The position numbers and the translations under genes are program-made. A stretch of 47,144 bases of DNA, taken from CAYFHQ01 sp964342805 (lineage in GTDB: Bacteria; Bacillota; Clostridia; Peptostreptococcales; Acidaminobacteraceae). Under the pieces are notes generated by a model. It searched no databases. It saw nothing but the letters and a program-made list of their open reading frames with translations, and was not told the DNA's origin. Where the stretch lies: the NCBI GenBank assembly GCA_964342805.1, contig CAYFHQ010000016.1:1-47144 (forward strand), written 5' to 3'. Below are positions 40,634 through 47,144 of this stretch, piece by piece (the stretch's first letter is position 1; every line of letters begins with the position of its first letter).

Positions 40634-40933
40634 ATGAGACAGCGAAACAGGCAAATCAATATACGCGTAACAGAAAAAGATAGAACAAAAATTATTAAGT
40701 TAGCAGCTAAGAGTAGATGTAAATCATTAACGGATTATATCCTAGATAAAGCTTTAAACAAAGAAATAATCCAGTATGATTTGCATGAAATAAATGTAAG
40801 GCTATCAAGGCTTGGGGGTGAGATAAATCATTTGGTGATGTTATGTCATCAAGGAAAAATTAAATTGGTGAATCTGAGAAAATATACCAAAGAACTTGAA
40901 GAGCTACAGGAGGCTCTTAAGAATATAAAATAA
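40634..40933 (+). CDS. mobC: MobC-like relaxosome accessory protein
   Basis: The 99-residue protein opens with a ribbon-helix-helix-like segment (QINIRVTEKDRTKIIKLAAKSRCKSLTDYILDKAL) and carries the MobC hallmark LSRLGGEINHLVMLCHQG. MobC binds oriT and helps the relaxase nick DNA. The ATG at 40634 follows CAGGAGGA; an earlier GTG lies within the palindrome and was rejected. The usual downstream partner, a MobA/VirD2-type relaxase, is absent; a SHOCT-like small protein and RhuM follow instead. The element may thus use a relaxase supplied in trans. Confidence 0.82.
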   Translation: MRQRNRQINIRVTEKDRTKIIKLAAKSRCKSLTDYILDKALNKEIIQYDLHEINVRLSRLGGEINHLVMLCHQGKIKLVNLRKYTKELEELQEALKNIK

Positions 40934-40963
40934 TATGAAAAGAAGATCAAGCAGGAGGGTCAG

Positions 40964-41107
40964 ATGGAAAACTTAATGAAGTTTACAATACAGTTAGCCA
41001 TGCTTTCCAGCCTGCTTGATGAAAAGATGATTTCAGAAAAAGAATTCATCAAAATCAAAGCTGAGTTGGAAAGAAAATACAAAATAAAACGAGGTTTATG
41101 TGGTTAA
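40964..41107 (+). CDS. Small SHOCT-like protein
   Basis: A 47-codon gene with an AGGAGGG site before its ATG. The short helical region SLLDEKMISEKEFIKIKAEL resembles the SHOCT pattern (leucine-rich helix, turn, EEF-x-x-KA-L), which is common in small genes next to mobC and recombinases of Clostridial elements. Its function is unknown. It follows mobC by 30 nt and probably belongs to the same transcript. Confidence 0.6.
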   Translation: MENLMKFTIQLAMLSSLLDEKMISEKEFIKIKAELERKYKIKRGLCG

Positions 41108-41153
41108 GTTATAACCACTGTGGTAAAATTAAAATAACGATTAGGAACATAGA

Positions 41154-41182
41154 TGAACTATCCGGAATTACCGGATAGTTCA
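41154..41182 (+). repeat. 12-bp inverted repeat upstream of the rhuM gene
   Basis: TGAACTATCCGG (41154-41165) and CCGGATAGTTCA (41171-41182) are perfect complements with a 5-nt loop. A close copy (GAACTATTCGG, five bases, CCGAATAGTTC) lies within the rhuM gene at 41432-41458. It could be an operator or a transcript hairpin. Confidence 0.7.
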
Positions 41183-41193
41183 CTTTGAAAACG

Positions 41194-41208
41194 TCAGACA
41201 GTGTCTGA
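41194..41208 (+). repeat. 15-bp palindrome TCAGACA-G-TGTCTGA
   Basis: A perfect 7-bp dyad around one base, 36 bp before the TTG start of rhuM and next to the longer inverted repeat. A repressor-binding site is plausible. Confidence 0.5.
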
Positions 41209-41244
41209 TGAATTATAAGCTACATATGGAGAAGGAGGGTTACA

Positions 41245-42246
41245 TTGGAACACAATAATGATTTACTTATTTATCAGACAGAAGATGGTAAGACAAAAAT
41301 TGATGTAAGACTTGAAAATGAAACCGTATGGATGACACAAAAAGCTATTGCGGAGCTTTATCAAAAAGGTGTTAACACCATTAATGAACATATAAAAAAT
41401 ATTTATTCAGAAGGCGAACTTGAAGAAAATCGAACTATTCGGGAAAACCGAATAGTTCAAACCGAGGGAAATAGAGAGGTTGAGAGAACAGTACGTTTTT
41501 ATAACCTGGAATTAATCATTGCTGTTGGTTATCGTGTACGCTCTAGCCGAGGTACACAATTTAGACGATGGGCAACGGAGAGGTTAAATGAATACTTAGT
41601 CAAAGGCTTTACCATGGATGATGAGCGTCTTAAAGGTATGCGTAACATTGGTGATGATTACTTTGATGAGCTTTTAGAACGTATTCGTGATATTAGAGCT
41701 TCAGAAAAAAGATTTTATAAGAAAATCACTGATATCTATGCCTTATCTATAGATTATGATGGAAAATCAGAAGAAGCTAAAAAGTTCTTTGCAACGGTGC
41801 AAAACAAGCTTCATTTTGCTATTCATGGACATACAGCAGCAGAACTCATTGAACAAAGAGCTGATGCTTCAAAAGATAATATGGGACTTACCACTTGGAG
41901 GGGTGACAAAGTGCGTAAAGGGGATATTACCGTTGCCAAGAATTATTTGACGGAAAAAGAAATAAAATCCCTAAACCGTATTGTAACCATGTATTTAGAC
42001 TATGCTGAAGATCAGGCAGAAAGACGTAACCCAATGCATATGAAGGATTGGGAAGAAAAACTCAATGCCTTTCTAAAATTTAACGAGCGTGACATTCTTA
42101 CTGGTGCAGGTTCTATATCTCATGAAGTAGCCAAGGAACTTGCTGAAAAAGAATATGAGAAGTTCAATCAAAAGCGTCTAAATACACCTGAAAAAGATGA
42201 TTTTGATGTGTATCTAGAAGAGCATGAATGGACACATAAGAAGTAA
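41245..42246 (+). CDS. RhuM family protein
   Basis: A 333-residue member of the RhuM (virulence RhuM) family: DGKTKIDVRLENETVWMTQKAIAELY (N-terminal HTH-like part), VRFYNLELIIAVGYRVRSSRGTQFRRWATERLNEYLVKGF, DDERLK and the helical C-terminal half with ATVQNKLHFAIHGHTAAELIEQRAD. The start is TTG, fixed by GGAGGG five bases before it. The family is common on mobile elements and beside restriction-modification genes; its biochemical function is not settled. It lies between the mobilisation genes and the recombinase. An inverted repeat at 41432-41458 lies within its codons 63-72. Confidence 0.85.
   Translation: MEHNNDLLIYQTEDGKTKIDVRLENETVWMTQKAIAELYQKGVNTINEHIKNIYSEGELEENRTIRENRIVQTEGNREVERTVRFYNLELIIAVGYRVRSSRGTQFRRWATERLNEYLVKGFTMDDERLKGMRNIGDDYFDELLERIRDIRASEKRFYKKITDIYALSIDYDGKSEEAKKFFATVQNKLHFAIHGHTAAELIEQRADASKDNMGLTTWRGDKVRKGDITVAKNYLTEKEIKSLNRIVTMYLDYAEDQAERRNPMHMKDWEEKLNAFLKFNERDILTGAGSISHEVAKELAEKEYEKFNQKRLNTPEKDDFDVYLEEHEWTHKK
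41432..41458 (+). repeat. Internal copy of the rhuM-upstream inverted repeat
   Basis: GAACTATTCGG (41432-41442) and CCGAATAGTTC (41448-41458), perfect complements with loop GAAAA, inside the rhuM coding region. It matches the upstream repeat in 10 of 11 arm positions and in loop length. Confidence 0.6.
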
Positions 42247-42279
42247 CCCTGTTTTAGATTCCGCAAAGGAAGTGATTTC

Positions 42280-44085
42280 ATGAAAGAAGTAGAAGTTATA
42301 AAACCTAAAAAGAATAAATTTGACCGTGCATCGGGCAAAGAGCTTTCAAAAATAAGAGTTGCCCCATATTGTAGAGTCAGCACTGATTCTGCTGAGCAAA
42401 TGGCAAGTTACGATTCTCAAGTGGCTTATTATGAGCAGAAAATCAAAGAAAACCCTAATTGGGAACTAGCTAAGATATATTCTGATGCTGGGATTAGTGG
42501 CACCAATATTGATAAACGTCTTGGCTTTCAAGAGATGATTCGGGATGCTATGGCCGGTGAATTTGATTTAGTCATTACCAAGAGCATCTCAAGATTTGGT
42601 AGAAATACAAAAGACGTGCTGGAGTACACCAGGCTATTAAAAAAGCATAATGTTGCGGTATTATTTGAAAAAGAGAATATCAATACCTTCTCTATGCAAG
42701 GGGAAGTTGCCATGACTGTTTTAACGTCAATAGCCCAACAGGAAAGTGAAAGTATTTCAACCAATGTAAAGATGGGTCTTAAGATGAAAATGAAACGTGG
42801 AGAACTGGTTGGTTTTCAAGGTTGTTTAGGCTATGACTATGATAAAGAAAGCAAAGAACTTGTGATTAATGAAGAAGAAGCTCAGGTCGTTCGGTTTATA
42901 TTTGATTCTTATAATCAAGGTAAGGGTGCTCGGCTCATTGGAAATGAATTAAAAGAAAAAGGCTATAAGACTAAAAGAGGCAGTACCAACTGGCCTGATA
43001 GTACTATCAGGGGTATATTAAAGAATGAAAAATACATGGGTGATTTACTTCTAGGTAAGACCTTTACCGTTGATCCAATCACCAAACAACGCCTTGACAA
43101 TATGGGTGAAGAAGAGAAGTATTACATCAAGGATCACCATGAGCCTATTGTCAGTAAAGAAACCTTTGAAAAAGCCCAAGCTATTAGAAACAAGCGTAAC
43201 TGCAACATGGAAAAAGGCCGGTTGAAACGCTATAGCAGACAGTATACTTTCAGCAGTAAAATTGAGTGTGGCTTTTGTGAAACCACTGTTGGTAGACGGG
43301 CATGGAACTCAGGCACTAAGAATAAAAAAGTGGTGTGGCACTGTATTAAATCCAGTAAACATGGTAAGAAGTTCTGTCCGGATAGCAAAGGAATTCATGA
43401 AGCTGTTATTGAAGAAGCTTTTGTAAAATTTTTTAATGAAATGTGCCAGCATAACAGAGAGATCATAGAAGCGTTTATATCAACCATTGAAAATACTTTA
43501 AGTGAAAGTACCAGCAAGAAGGAGTTATCAACGCTGAATAAAGAACTCAGCAAAGTGGAAGATAAAATCAAGAAGCTTATTGATCTTCATATTGATGGTG
43601 CCATTGACCGAGAAAATTATGAAAACAAGTTTATTGAACTAAATAAAGACAAAGAACGATTGATCAAAGAAACAAACGAACTGTCTTTGACAGCCAGTGA
43701 AGAAAAGGAAATGAAAATAAGGCTTAAAAGCTTTAGAAAATACTTTGATGCCAACAAGCCTCTTAAAAAATTTGATGCTGATGTATTTGAATCTATAGTT
43801 GAGAAGATTATACTAGGTGGTATTGATGACAAAGGTCAAAAAGAACCGCATCAACTGACATTTGTATTTAAAACGGGTCCCAAATCGACAATTACTATGG
43901 GAAAAGAACCATATTCCCACTTGTCACCCGACACATGTGGAGACGGTGGTAAAACTACAACGCCAGAACCCTTGATTTTACTGGAGTTCAATCACTTTTA
44001 TTACTCCTTTAGTTTTAGCAAAAATAGTGAAAACTACCACCAAAAAGACCTGAAAAGTAGGATCAGAATCAAAATCGCAATATGA
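42280..44085 (+). CDS. Large serine recombinase (integrase of the element)
   Basis: A 601-residue site-specific recombinase. The resolvase domain (about 22-170) has the nucleophile in APYCRVSTDSAEQ (Ser34) and SDAGISGT, ITKSISRFGRNTKDVLE. Then come the Recombinase domain (about 200-310), a zinc ribbon (CGFCETTVGRRAWNSGTKNK to HCIKSSKHGKKFC) and a coiled coil (about 395-465). Large serine recombinases integrate and excise DNA between short attP/attB sites without host factors. The core repeat CATGTGGAGAC lies at residues 552-555, so the last 46 residues are encoded beyond the presumed element border; in an excised circle the frame would run into the left end and give a 603-residue protein. Confidence 0.9.
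   Translation: MKEVEVIKPKKNKFDRASGKELSKIRVAPYCRVSTDSAEQMASYDSQVAYYEQKIKENPNWELAKIYSDAGISGTNIDKRLGFQEMIRDAMAGEFDLVITKSISRFGRNTKDVLEYTRLLKKHNVAVLFEKENINTFSMQGEVAMTVLTSIAQQESESISTNVKMGLKMKMKRGELVGFQGCLGYDYDKESKELVINEEEAQVVRFIFDSYNQGKGARLIGNELKEKGYKTKRGSTNWPDSTIRGILKNEKYMGDLLLGKTFTVDPITKQRLDNMGEEEKYYIKDHHEPIVSKETFEKAQAIRNKRNCNMEKGRLKRYSRQYTFSSKIECGFCETTVGRRAWNSGTKNKKVVWHCIKSSKHGKKFCPDSKGIHEAVIEEAFVKFFNEMCQHNREIIEAFISTIENTLSESTSKKELSTLNKELSKVEDKIKKLIDLHIDGAIDRENYENKFIELNKDKERLIKETNELSLTASEEKEMKIRLKSFRKYFDANKPLKKFDADVFESIVEKIILGGIDDKGQKEPHQLTFVFKTGPKSTITMGKEPYSHLSPDTCGDGGKTTTPEPLILLEFNHFYYSFSFSKNSENYHQKDLKSRIRIKIAI
43934..43944 (+). repeat. Putative right attachment site (attR core)
   Basis: CATGTGGAGAC identical to 33108-33118. 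The following bases read, in the rlmD frame, T-VVKLQRQNP and a stop (to 43973), a plausible RlmD ending. Confidence 0.7.
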
Positions 44086-44150
44086 CCTGGTACGTGGGAA
44101 CACGTCTACCAGTACTAGATTTTGAGATGATTAAATGGGAAATAGGTAGC

Positions 44151-44189
44151 AAAAAATCCTGAATTCTTTCAATGAATTCAGGATTTTTT
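44151..44189. terminator. Bidirectional terminator between recombinase and 623-residue gene
   Basis: AAAAAATCCTGAATTC (44151-44166) pairs perfectly with GAATTCAGGATTTTTT (44174-44189). Confidence 0.92.
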
Positions 44190-44199
44190 AATGTCTATT

Positions 44200-46071
44200 T
44201 TAATAACTTGAATAACTATAGCCACATCCACATGCTTCACAATTAGAGCAAATGTACCAATTGCATTTTGGACATTTTAGTTGTATACCGCCATCTATTG
44301 GTTGTTTGCAATTATAGCAATGAGAATGATACGATTTGTCTCTAATGAGTGTTCCGATAATAATAACTTCTTCAGAATTTACGATTTCAGGAGCTGATTT
44401 ATAAGGCTTAATCTTGTAACACTCATATCCTGAATAACTGGATTCATGGCTAAGAAATGATGCAATGTAATATTTATTCTTGTGAAAGAAAACGGCATCT
44501 TCTATTTTGTTTGGTCGTTCTAATTTTACGTTTGGAAATAAACTCTTATGATTACTTGGATCGAATGACTGTTTAACCGTATTTACTTTATCAATATATG
44601 AAGCATTGAAATGTAATTGATCAGATCGGTAGATCCCTTTCAGTTTATTTAATAGATCTTTCTTAATTTGATTTTGCTCTTTAATTCCTACATAAGCAGT
44701 AGAAAGCATCTGCAGTTTGTTGATTAGATTGTCAATATTGCTATGTACTTCTCTTTCTTTTAGTTTTAAAGTAAAGAGATTTTCACTCTCGATTATGACT
44801 GCTGGATTCAATACATCCTTATTCTTCTTATAAAGATTACGAATTTGAGTAATTGTATCTGGAAGTTTTGCCTTGTAGATTGTTATTTTCTTTTTTATTT
44901 CAGAACTTCTTATGGCATCAAATTCCGTTCTTGAAAGGATGTCATTATTAATATTGTATGCAGTGGCTGCATCGTCATAGTTTTCCTTTTCAAAGGACAT
45001 ACTTAAAAATTGTACAACAATTCCTTTATAAGCATTCTGTGACTTATTAGTTGGTAAGCCTGTACTTTCTAGAGATTCAATAAATAAATGTGCGAGATCG
45101 GTAAGGTTAGGAATATAATTTTTGAAGTAGATAACCAAAACTTTATATGCATTATAAACCGTCATTTCGTTCTTTGGTGAGGCAAGTATTTTCATAATAG
45201 AATTTATAAATATTTCAGTTTTATCTGCGACTGTCAAGTTATCTATAAACTTAGAAATCGATGAATTAAATTCATTAAAGGCCATCTTAACAATAGAATC
45301 AACAATCAGATTCTTTTGTGTTTCTATTATTTTTGATTTTAGATATTCATAAGGAATTTTTGGATAACGTGATTGAAAATAGTTTTCAATATTCTCATAT
45401 TCATGTTGGGTTGCAAAATCTTTTGCAATTGATACAGAGATAGATTCAAGTTGTTGTTTTCGTCTCGACTCTAAATAACTACTAAAACTATCACATTCCA
45501 TGTAAGTGATGTAAAAATCAAAAAAATCTTTTGCTTTTACGAAGTCATTATTATCTAGAGAATCACTTAGAGTCATTTGAATATTGACAACTGCCTCATC
45601 AATTTTCTTCAAGTATAAATTGTGCATATCATCATTGCAGTATTTATTGAAAAGTTTCTCTGCCTGTATAAAATCTAAATCTTTAATATAAGAGTAGAAA
45701 GAGCATTTTGAAAAGAATCTAGTTTTTAAATTTATATATTGTGTTAGATACTTAAGACAGCCTGTATGCTTAATATAGTAATCATCAGCATCTTTATAAA
45801 GTCCTTTTTTAAGTAGAATTTCAAGCTGCGTCTGATGTTCACTCCTACGGTTCCAATTATTGTTAAACTCCTCAAGGATTAAATCTAATTTTTCCCATGT
45901 AATTTTAGTACATCTATCTTTCAATTCAGTATAGGTTATTAACTCTGACTGTTTGAGATTGACTTTAACTTTATCATCATTTCCCATTCTATAGATTCTA
46001 ATTAGTTTTGAGGAATCAATGTGATTATTACTTAGTCTTTTTGAATCTAGATATTTACATAATTCAAACAT
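44200..46071 (-). CDS. Large helical protein with C-terminal zinc ribbons, unknown function
   Basis: I do not recognise this 623-residue family. Residues 1 to about 500 are helix-rich with TPR-like spacing (for example LLKKGLYKDADDYYIKHTG, FVKAKDFFDFYITYME, ENYDDAATAYNINNDI). After a short beta-rich region (about 520-575), the last 39 residues carry eight cysteines (585, 588, 600, 603, 608, 611, 614, 616) arranged as zinc-binding CxxC pairs. No signal or membrane segment is seen. A GGGAGGG site precedes the ATG. It follows an XRE regulator by 31 nt on the same strand in AT-rich accessory DNA. Possible roles include a defence or stress module, but no enzymatic motif was found. Confidence 0.7.
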   Translation of the reverse strand: MFELCKYLDSKRLSNNHIDSSKLIRIYRMGNDDKVKVNLKQSELITYTELKDRCTKITWEKLDLILEEFNNNWNRRSEHQTQLEILLKKGLYKDADDYYIKHTGCLKYLTQYINLKTRFFSKCSFYSYIKDLDFIQAEKLFNKYCNDDMHNLYLKKIDEAVVNIQMTLSDSLDNNDFVKAKDFFDFYITYMECDSFSSYLESRRKQQLESISVSIAKDFATQHEYENIENYFQSRYPKIPYEYLKSKIIETQKNLIVDSIVKMAFNEFNSSISKFIDNLTVADKTEIFINSIMKILASPKNEMTVYNAYKVLVIYFKNYIPNLTDLAHLFIESLESTGLPTNKSQNAYKGIVVQFLSMSFEKENYDDAATAYNINNDILSRTEFDAIRSSEIKKKITIYKAKLPDTITQIRNLYKKNKDVLNPAVIIESENLFTLKLKEREVHSNIDNLINKLQMLSTAYVGIKEQNQIKKDLLNKLKGIYRSDQLHFNASYIDKVNTVKQSFDPSNHKSLFPNVKLERPNKIEDAVFFHKNKYYIASFLSHESSYSGYECYKIKPYKSAPEIVNSEEVIIIGTLIRDKSYHSHCYNCKQPIDGGIQLKCPKCNWYICSNCEACGCGYSYSSY

Positions 46072-46102
46072 GCATTTCCCTCCCTTCTTTCAAATACTGA
46101 TA

Positions 46103-46318
46103 TTAAATCTTATCCCCATTCTTATCAACAAAATACCCCTCAAACTCACAATCCAAAGCTTCAGCAATCGCTTCCAATTCATTCACGGAGAAATTATCTC
46201 TTTTGAATTTATTTGCCATGTTCTGATTTGTGGTACCAAGTCTTTTGCTAAGTTCTATTATCGTTACATTCTTTCTTTTAAGTAAAATACGGATCTTTTC
46301 ACCCATCGTTAATTTCAT
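46103..46318 (-). CDS. XRE family transcriptional regulator
   Basis: A 71-residue single-domain Cro/CI-type helix-turn-helix protein: IRILLKRKNVTIIELSKRLGTTNQNMANKFKRDNFSVNELEAIAEAL is the five-helix fold. The ATG at 46318 has AGGTGAT upstream; Met5 is a possible alternative. Its promoter (minus strand TTGCAG/TATTAT with 17-bp spacing) faces the parA promoter. It probably controls itself and the 623-residue gene downstream, and perhaps parA, as regulators of this size do in toxin, defence and element-maintenance modules. Confidence 0.85.
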   Translation of the reverse strand: MKLTMGEKIRILLKRKNVTIIELSKRLGTTNQNMANKFKRDNFSVNELEAIAEALDCEFEGYFVDKNGDKI

Positions 46319-46341
46319 TAATTATCACCTACCTAAGTTAA

Positions 46342-46370
46342 ATAATACACCTATTAGTGAATATCTGCAA
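46342..46370 (-). promoter_or_regulatory. Promoter of the XRE-623-residue operon
   Basis: On the minus strand TTGCAG (46370-46365) and TATTAT (46347-46342), 17 bp apart. Confidence 0.65.
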
Positions 46371-46419
46371 TCTAATTACCTGATTATCTAATGGGACTGA
46401 ATCTAAAATAGATGAAGCC

Positions 46420-46448
46420 TTGCACGAGTTAATTATAAAATGTATTAT
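46420..46448 (+). promoter_or_regulatory. Promoter of the parA gene
   Basis: TTGCAC (46420-46425) and TATTAT (46443-46448), 17 bp apart. A 10-bp direct repeat AGTGAATATC occurs at 46355-46364 (inside the XRE promoter spacer) and at 46459-46468 (at the parA start site), a possible operator pair. Confidence 0.6.
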
Positions 46449-46486
46449 CACATTATAAAGTGAATATCAGAAAGGAGCAAAAAATC

Positions 46487-47144
46487 ATGAGTAAAATTAT
46501 AGCCGTTGCTTCACAAAAAGGTGGAGTAGCCAAAAGTACAACGTGTAGGAATTTAGCAACGATTTTAGCAAAGAAGGGTTACAAGGTACTTGCAATCGAT
46601 ACGGATAACCAAGCTTCAATGACGGACTGCTTTGGCATTGTAAAACCTGAAACACTGGATACGACACTATATCATTTGATGATGGCTGTTATGAATGAAG
46701 ATGATCTGCTACCAAAGGAAAGTTACATTATTGAATGTGATGGTGTGGATGTTATCCCAAGTAGTATTGAAATGTCAGCAATTGAAATGAACTTGGTCAG
46801 TACTATGAGCAGGGAATATGTGTTAAAAACAATCACAGAACAGCTTAGACTTGATTATGACTACATTATTGTAGATTCAGCCCCATCCTTAGGCTTAATG
46901 ACATTAAATGTATTGGCTGCTTGTGACAGTGTATTGATTCCTGCGACACCGGAGTACCTATCTGTAAAAGGTTTGGAGTTATTGCTTCAAACAATTATGA
47001 AGATAAAGCGCAGAATTAATCCAAGGATTACTTTTGAAGGTATTTTGTTAACCATGTTTGATGAAAGAACCAATCTATCTAAGAACATGATTGAAATGGT
47101 GGATGAAGCTTACGGTGAACATATCAAAGTATTTGATATTAGAA
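46487..47144 (+). CDS. ParA family partition ATPase (runs off the window end)
   Basis: The ATG at 46487 follows AAAGGAG. The first 219 codons are present and still open at the window edge. It is a ParA/Soj deviant-Walker ATPase: the A motif reads KGGVAKSTT where most have KGGVGKTT, with LAIDTDNQASMTDCFG and YIIVDSAPSLGLMTLNVLAACD following. ParA with ParB segregates plasmids or stabilises integrative elements; it is usually the first gene of conjugative elements in Clostridia. It suggests that another element extends to the right of the window. Confidence 0.92.
   Translation, partial: MSKIIAVASQKGGVAKSTTCRNLATILAKKGYKVLAIDTDNQASMTDCFGIVKPETLDTTLYHLMMAVMNEDDLLPKESYIIECDGVDVIPSSIEMSAIEMNLVSTMSREYVLKTITEQLRLDYDYIIVDSAPSLGLMTLNVLAACDSVLIPATPEYLSVKGLELLLQTIMKIKRRINPRITFEGILLTMFDERTNLSKNMIEMVDEAYGEHIKVFDIR

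Larger units (their letters stand above)
33108..43944 (+). mobile_element. Integrative element of about 10.8 kb inserted in the 3' end of rlmD
   Basis: The borders are the two CATGTGGAGAC copies. Inside, base composition is AT-rich unlike the host genes. Contents in order: transposase remnant, TetR/MFS/phosphotransferase cassette, hairpin array, RepA-like ATPase, coiled-coil/HTH protein, MobC, SHOCT-like protein, RhuM and a large serine recombinase whose 3' end contains the right core. rumA-type genes are known integration targets of serine-recombinase elements in Gram-positive bacteria. MobC without a relaxase suggests a mobilisable rather than self-transmissible element. The borders are inferred from the repeat and from the homology of the DNA following each copy. 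Confidence 0.68.

Noticed and set aside
1..47144. tRNA, rRNA, tmRNA or RNase P genes
   Set aside because: No T-loop GGTTCGAATCC-type sequence or other diagnostic motif of these RNAs was seen on either strand.

Overview
The window looks like a chromosome segment of a low-GC Gram-positive anaerobe of the Clostridia. It carries rapZ-yvcK-whiA-HPr with murB, a PHP protein, dnaE1, pfkA and pyk, strong AGGAGG-type ribosome binding sites, intrinsic terminators, tryptophanase, molybdenum-cofactor genes and an H-NOX chemoreceptor. The genus cannot be fixed from the sequence. Host DNA (1 to about 33.1 kb) is roughly half GC, with GC-rich third codon positions. From about 33.1 kb the DNA turns clearly AT-rich.

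Layout of the host part. 1-3.7 kb: end of an M29 aminopeptidase, a membrane-anchored GH18 protein, a SAM methyltransferase and an unrecognised 54-residue zinc-ribbon protein. 4-7.2 kb (minus strand): an H-NOX/methyl-accepting chemoreceptor and an FMN-dependent nitronate-monooxygenase-like enzyme. 7.4-10.6 kb: a pantothenate operon (DUF2520 reductase candidate, panB, panC, panD) behind a leader with a premature terminator. 10.6-12.6 kb: mogA/moaB-like and moeA, divergent. 12.6-12.8 kb: a structured non-coding RNA candidate. 13-21.5 kb: murB, PHP, rapZ, yvcK, tnaA behind a tandem structured leader, Nudix, whiA, HPr and an HD-GYP phosphodiesterase. 21.6-29.5 kb: orphan solute-binding lipoprotein, dnaE, pfkA, pyk. 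29.7-33.1 kb: thioesterase, GerMN-domain protein (minus strand), and rlmD/rumA.

The right part is accessory. The sequence CATGTGGAGAC occurs in the last codons of rlmD (33108-33118) and again inside the 3' end of a large serine recombinase gene (43934-43944). The DNA following the second copy can be read as an alternative rlmD 3' end. I infer a roughly 10.8-kb integrative element inserted in the 3' end of rlmD and replacing its last codons. It carries an IS256-type transposase remnant, a TetR/MFS/rifampin-phosphotransferase-like cassette with its own operator, a remnant of a second phosphotransferase gene, four hairpin repeats in front of a RepA-like ATPase, a coiled-coil/HTH protein, MobC, a SHOCT-like small protein, RhuM and the recombinase. 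No relaxase is visible, so it may depend on another element for mobilisation. To its right lie an XRE regulator with an unrecognised 623-residue zinc-ribbon protein (minus strand) and, divergent from them, a ParA ATPase cut by the window edge. These are probably part of another element.

The most interesting signals are the tandem RNA-like element in front of tnaA, the H-NOX receptor with the complete O2-ligating residue set, the att duplication with gene-end exchange at rlmD, the four-unit hairpin array before the RepA-like gene, the candidate ncRNA upstream of murB, and the XRE/623-residue pair.
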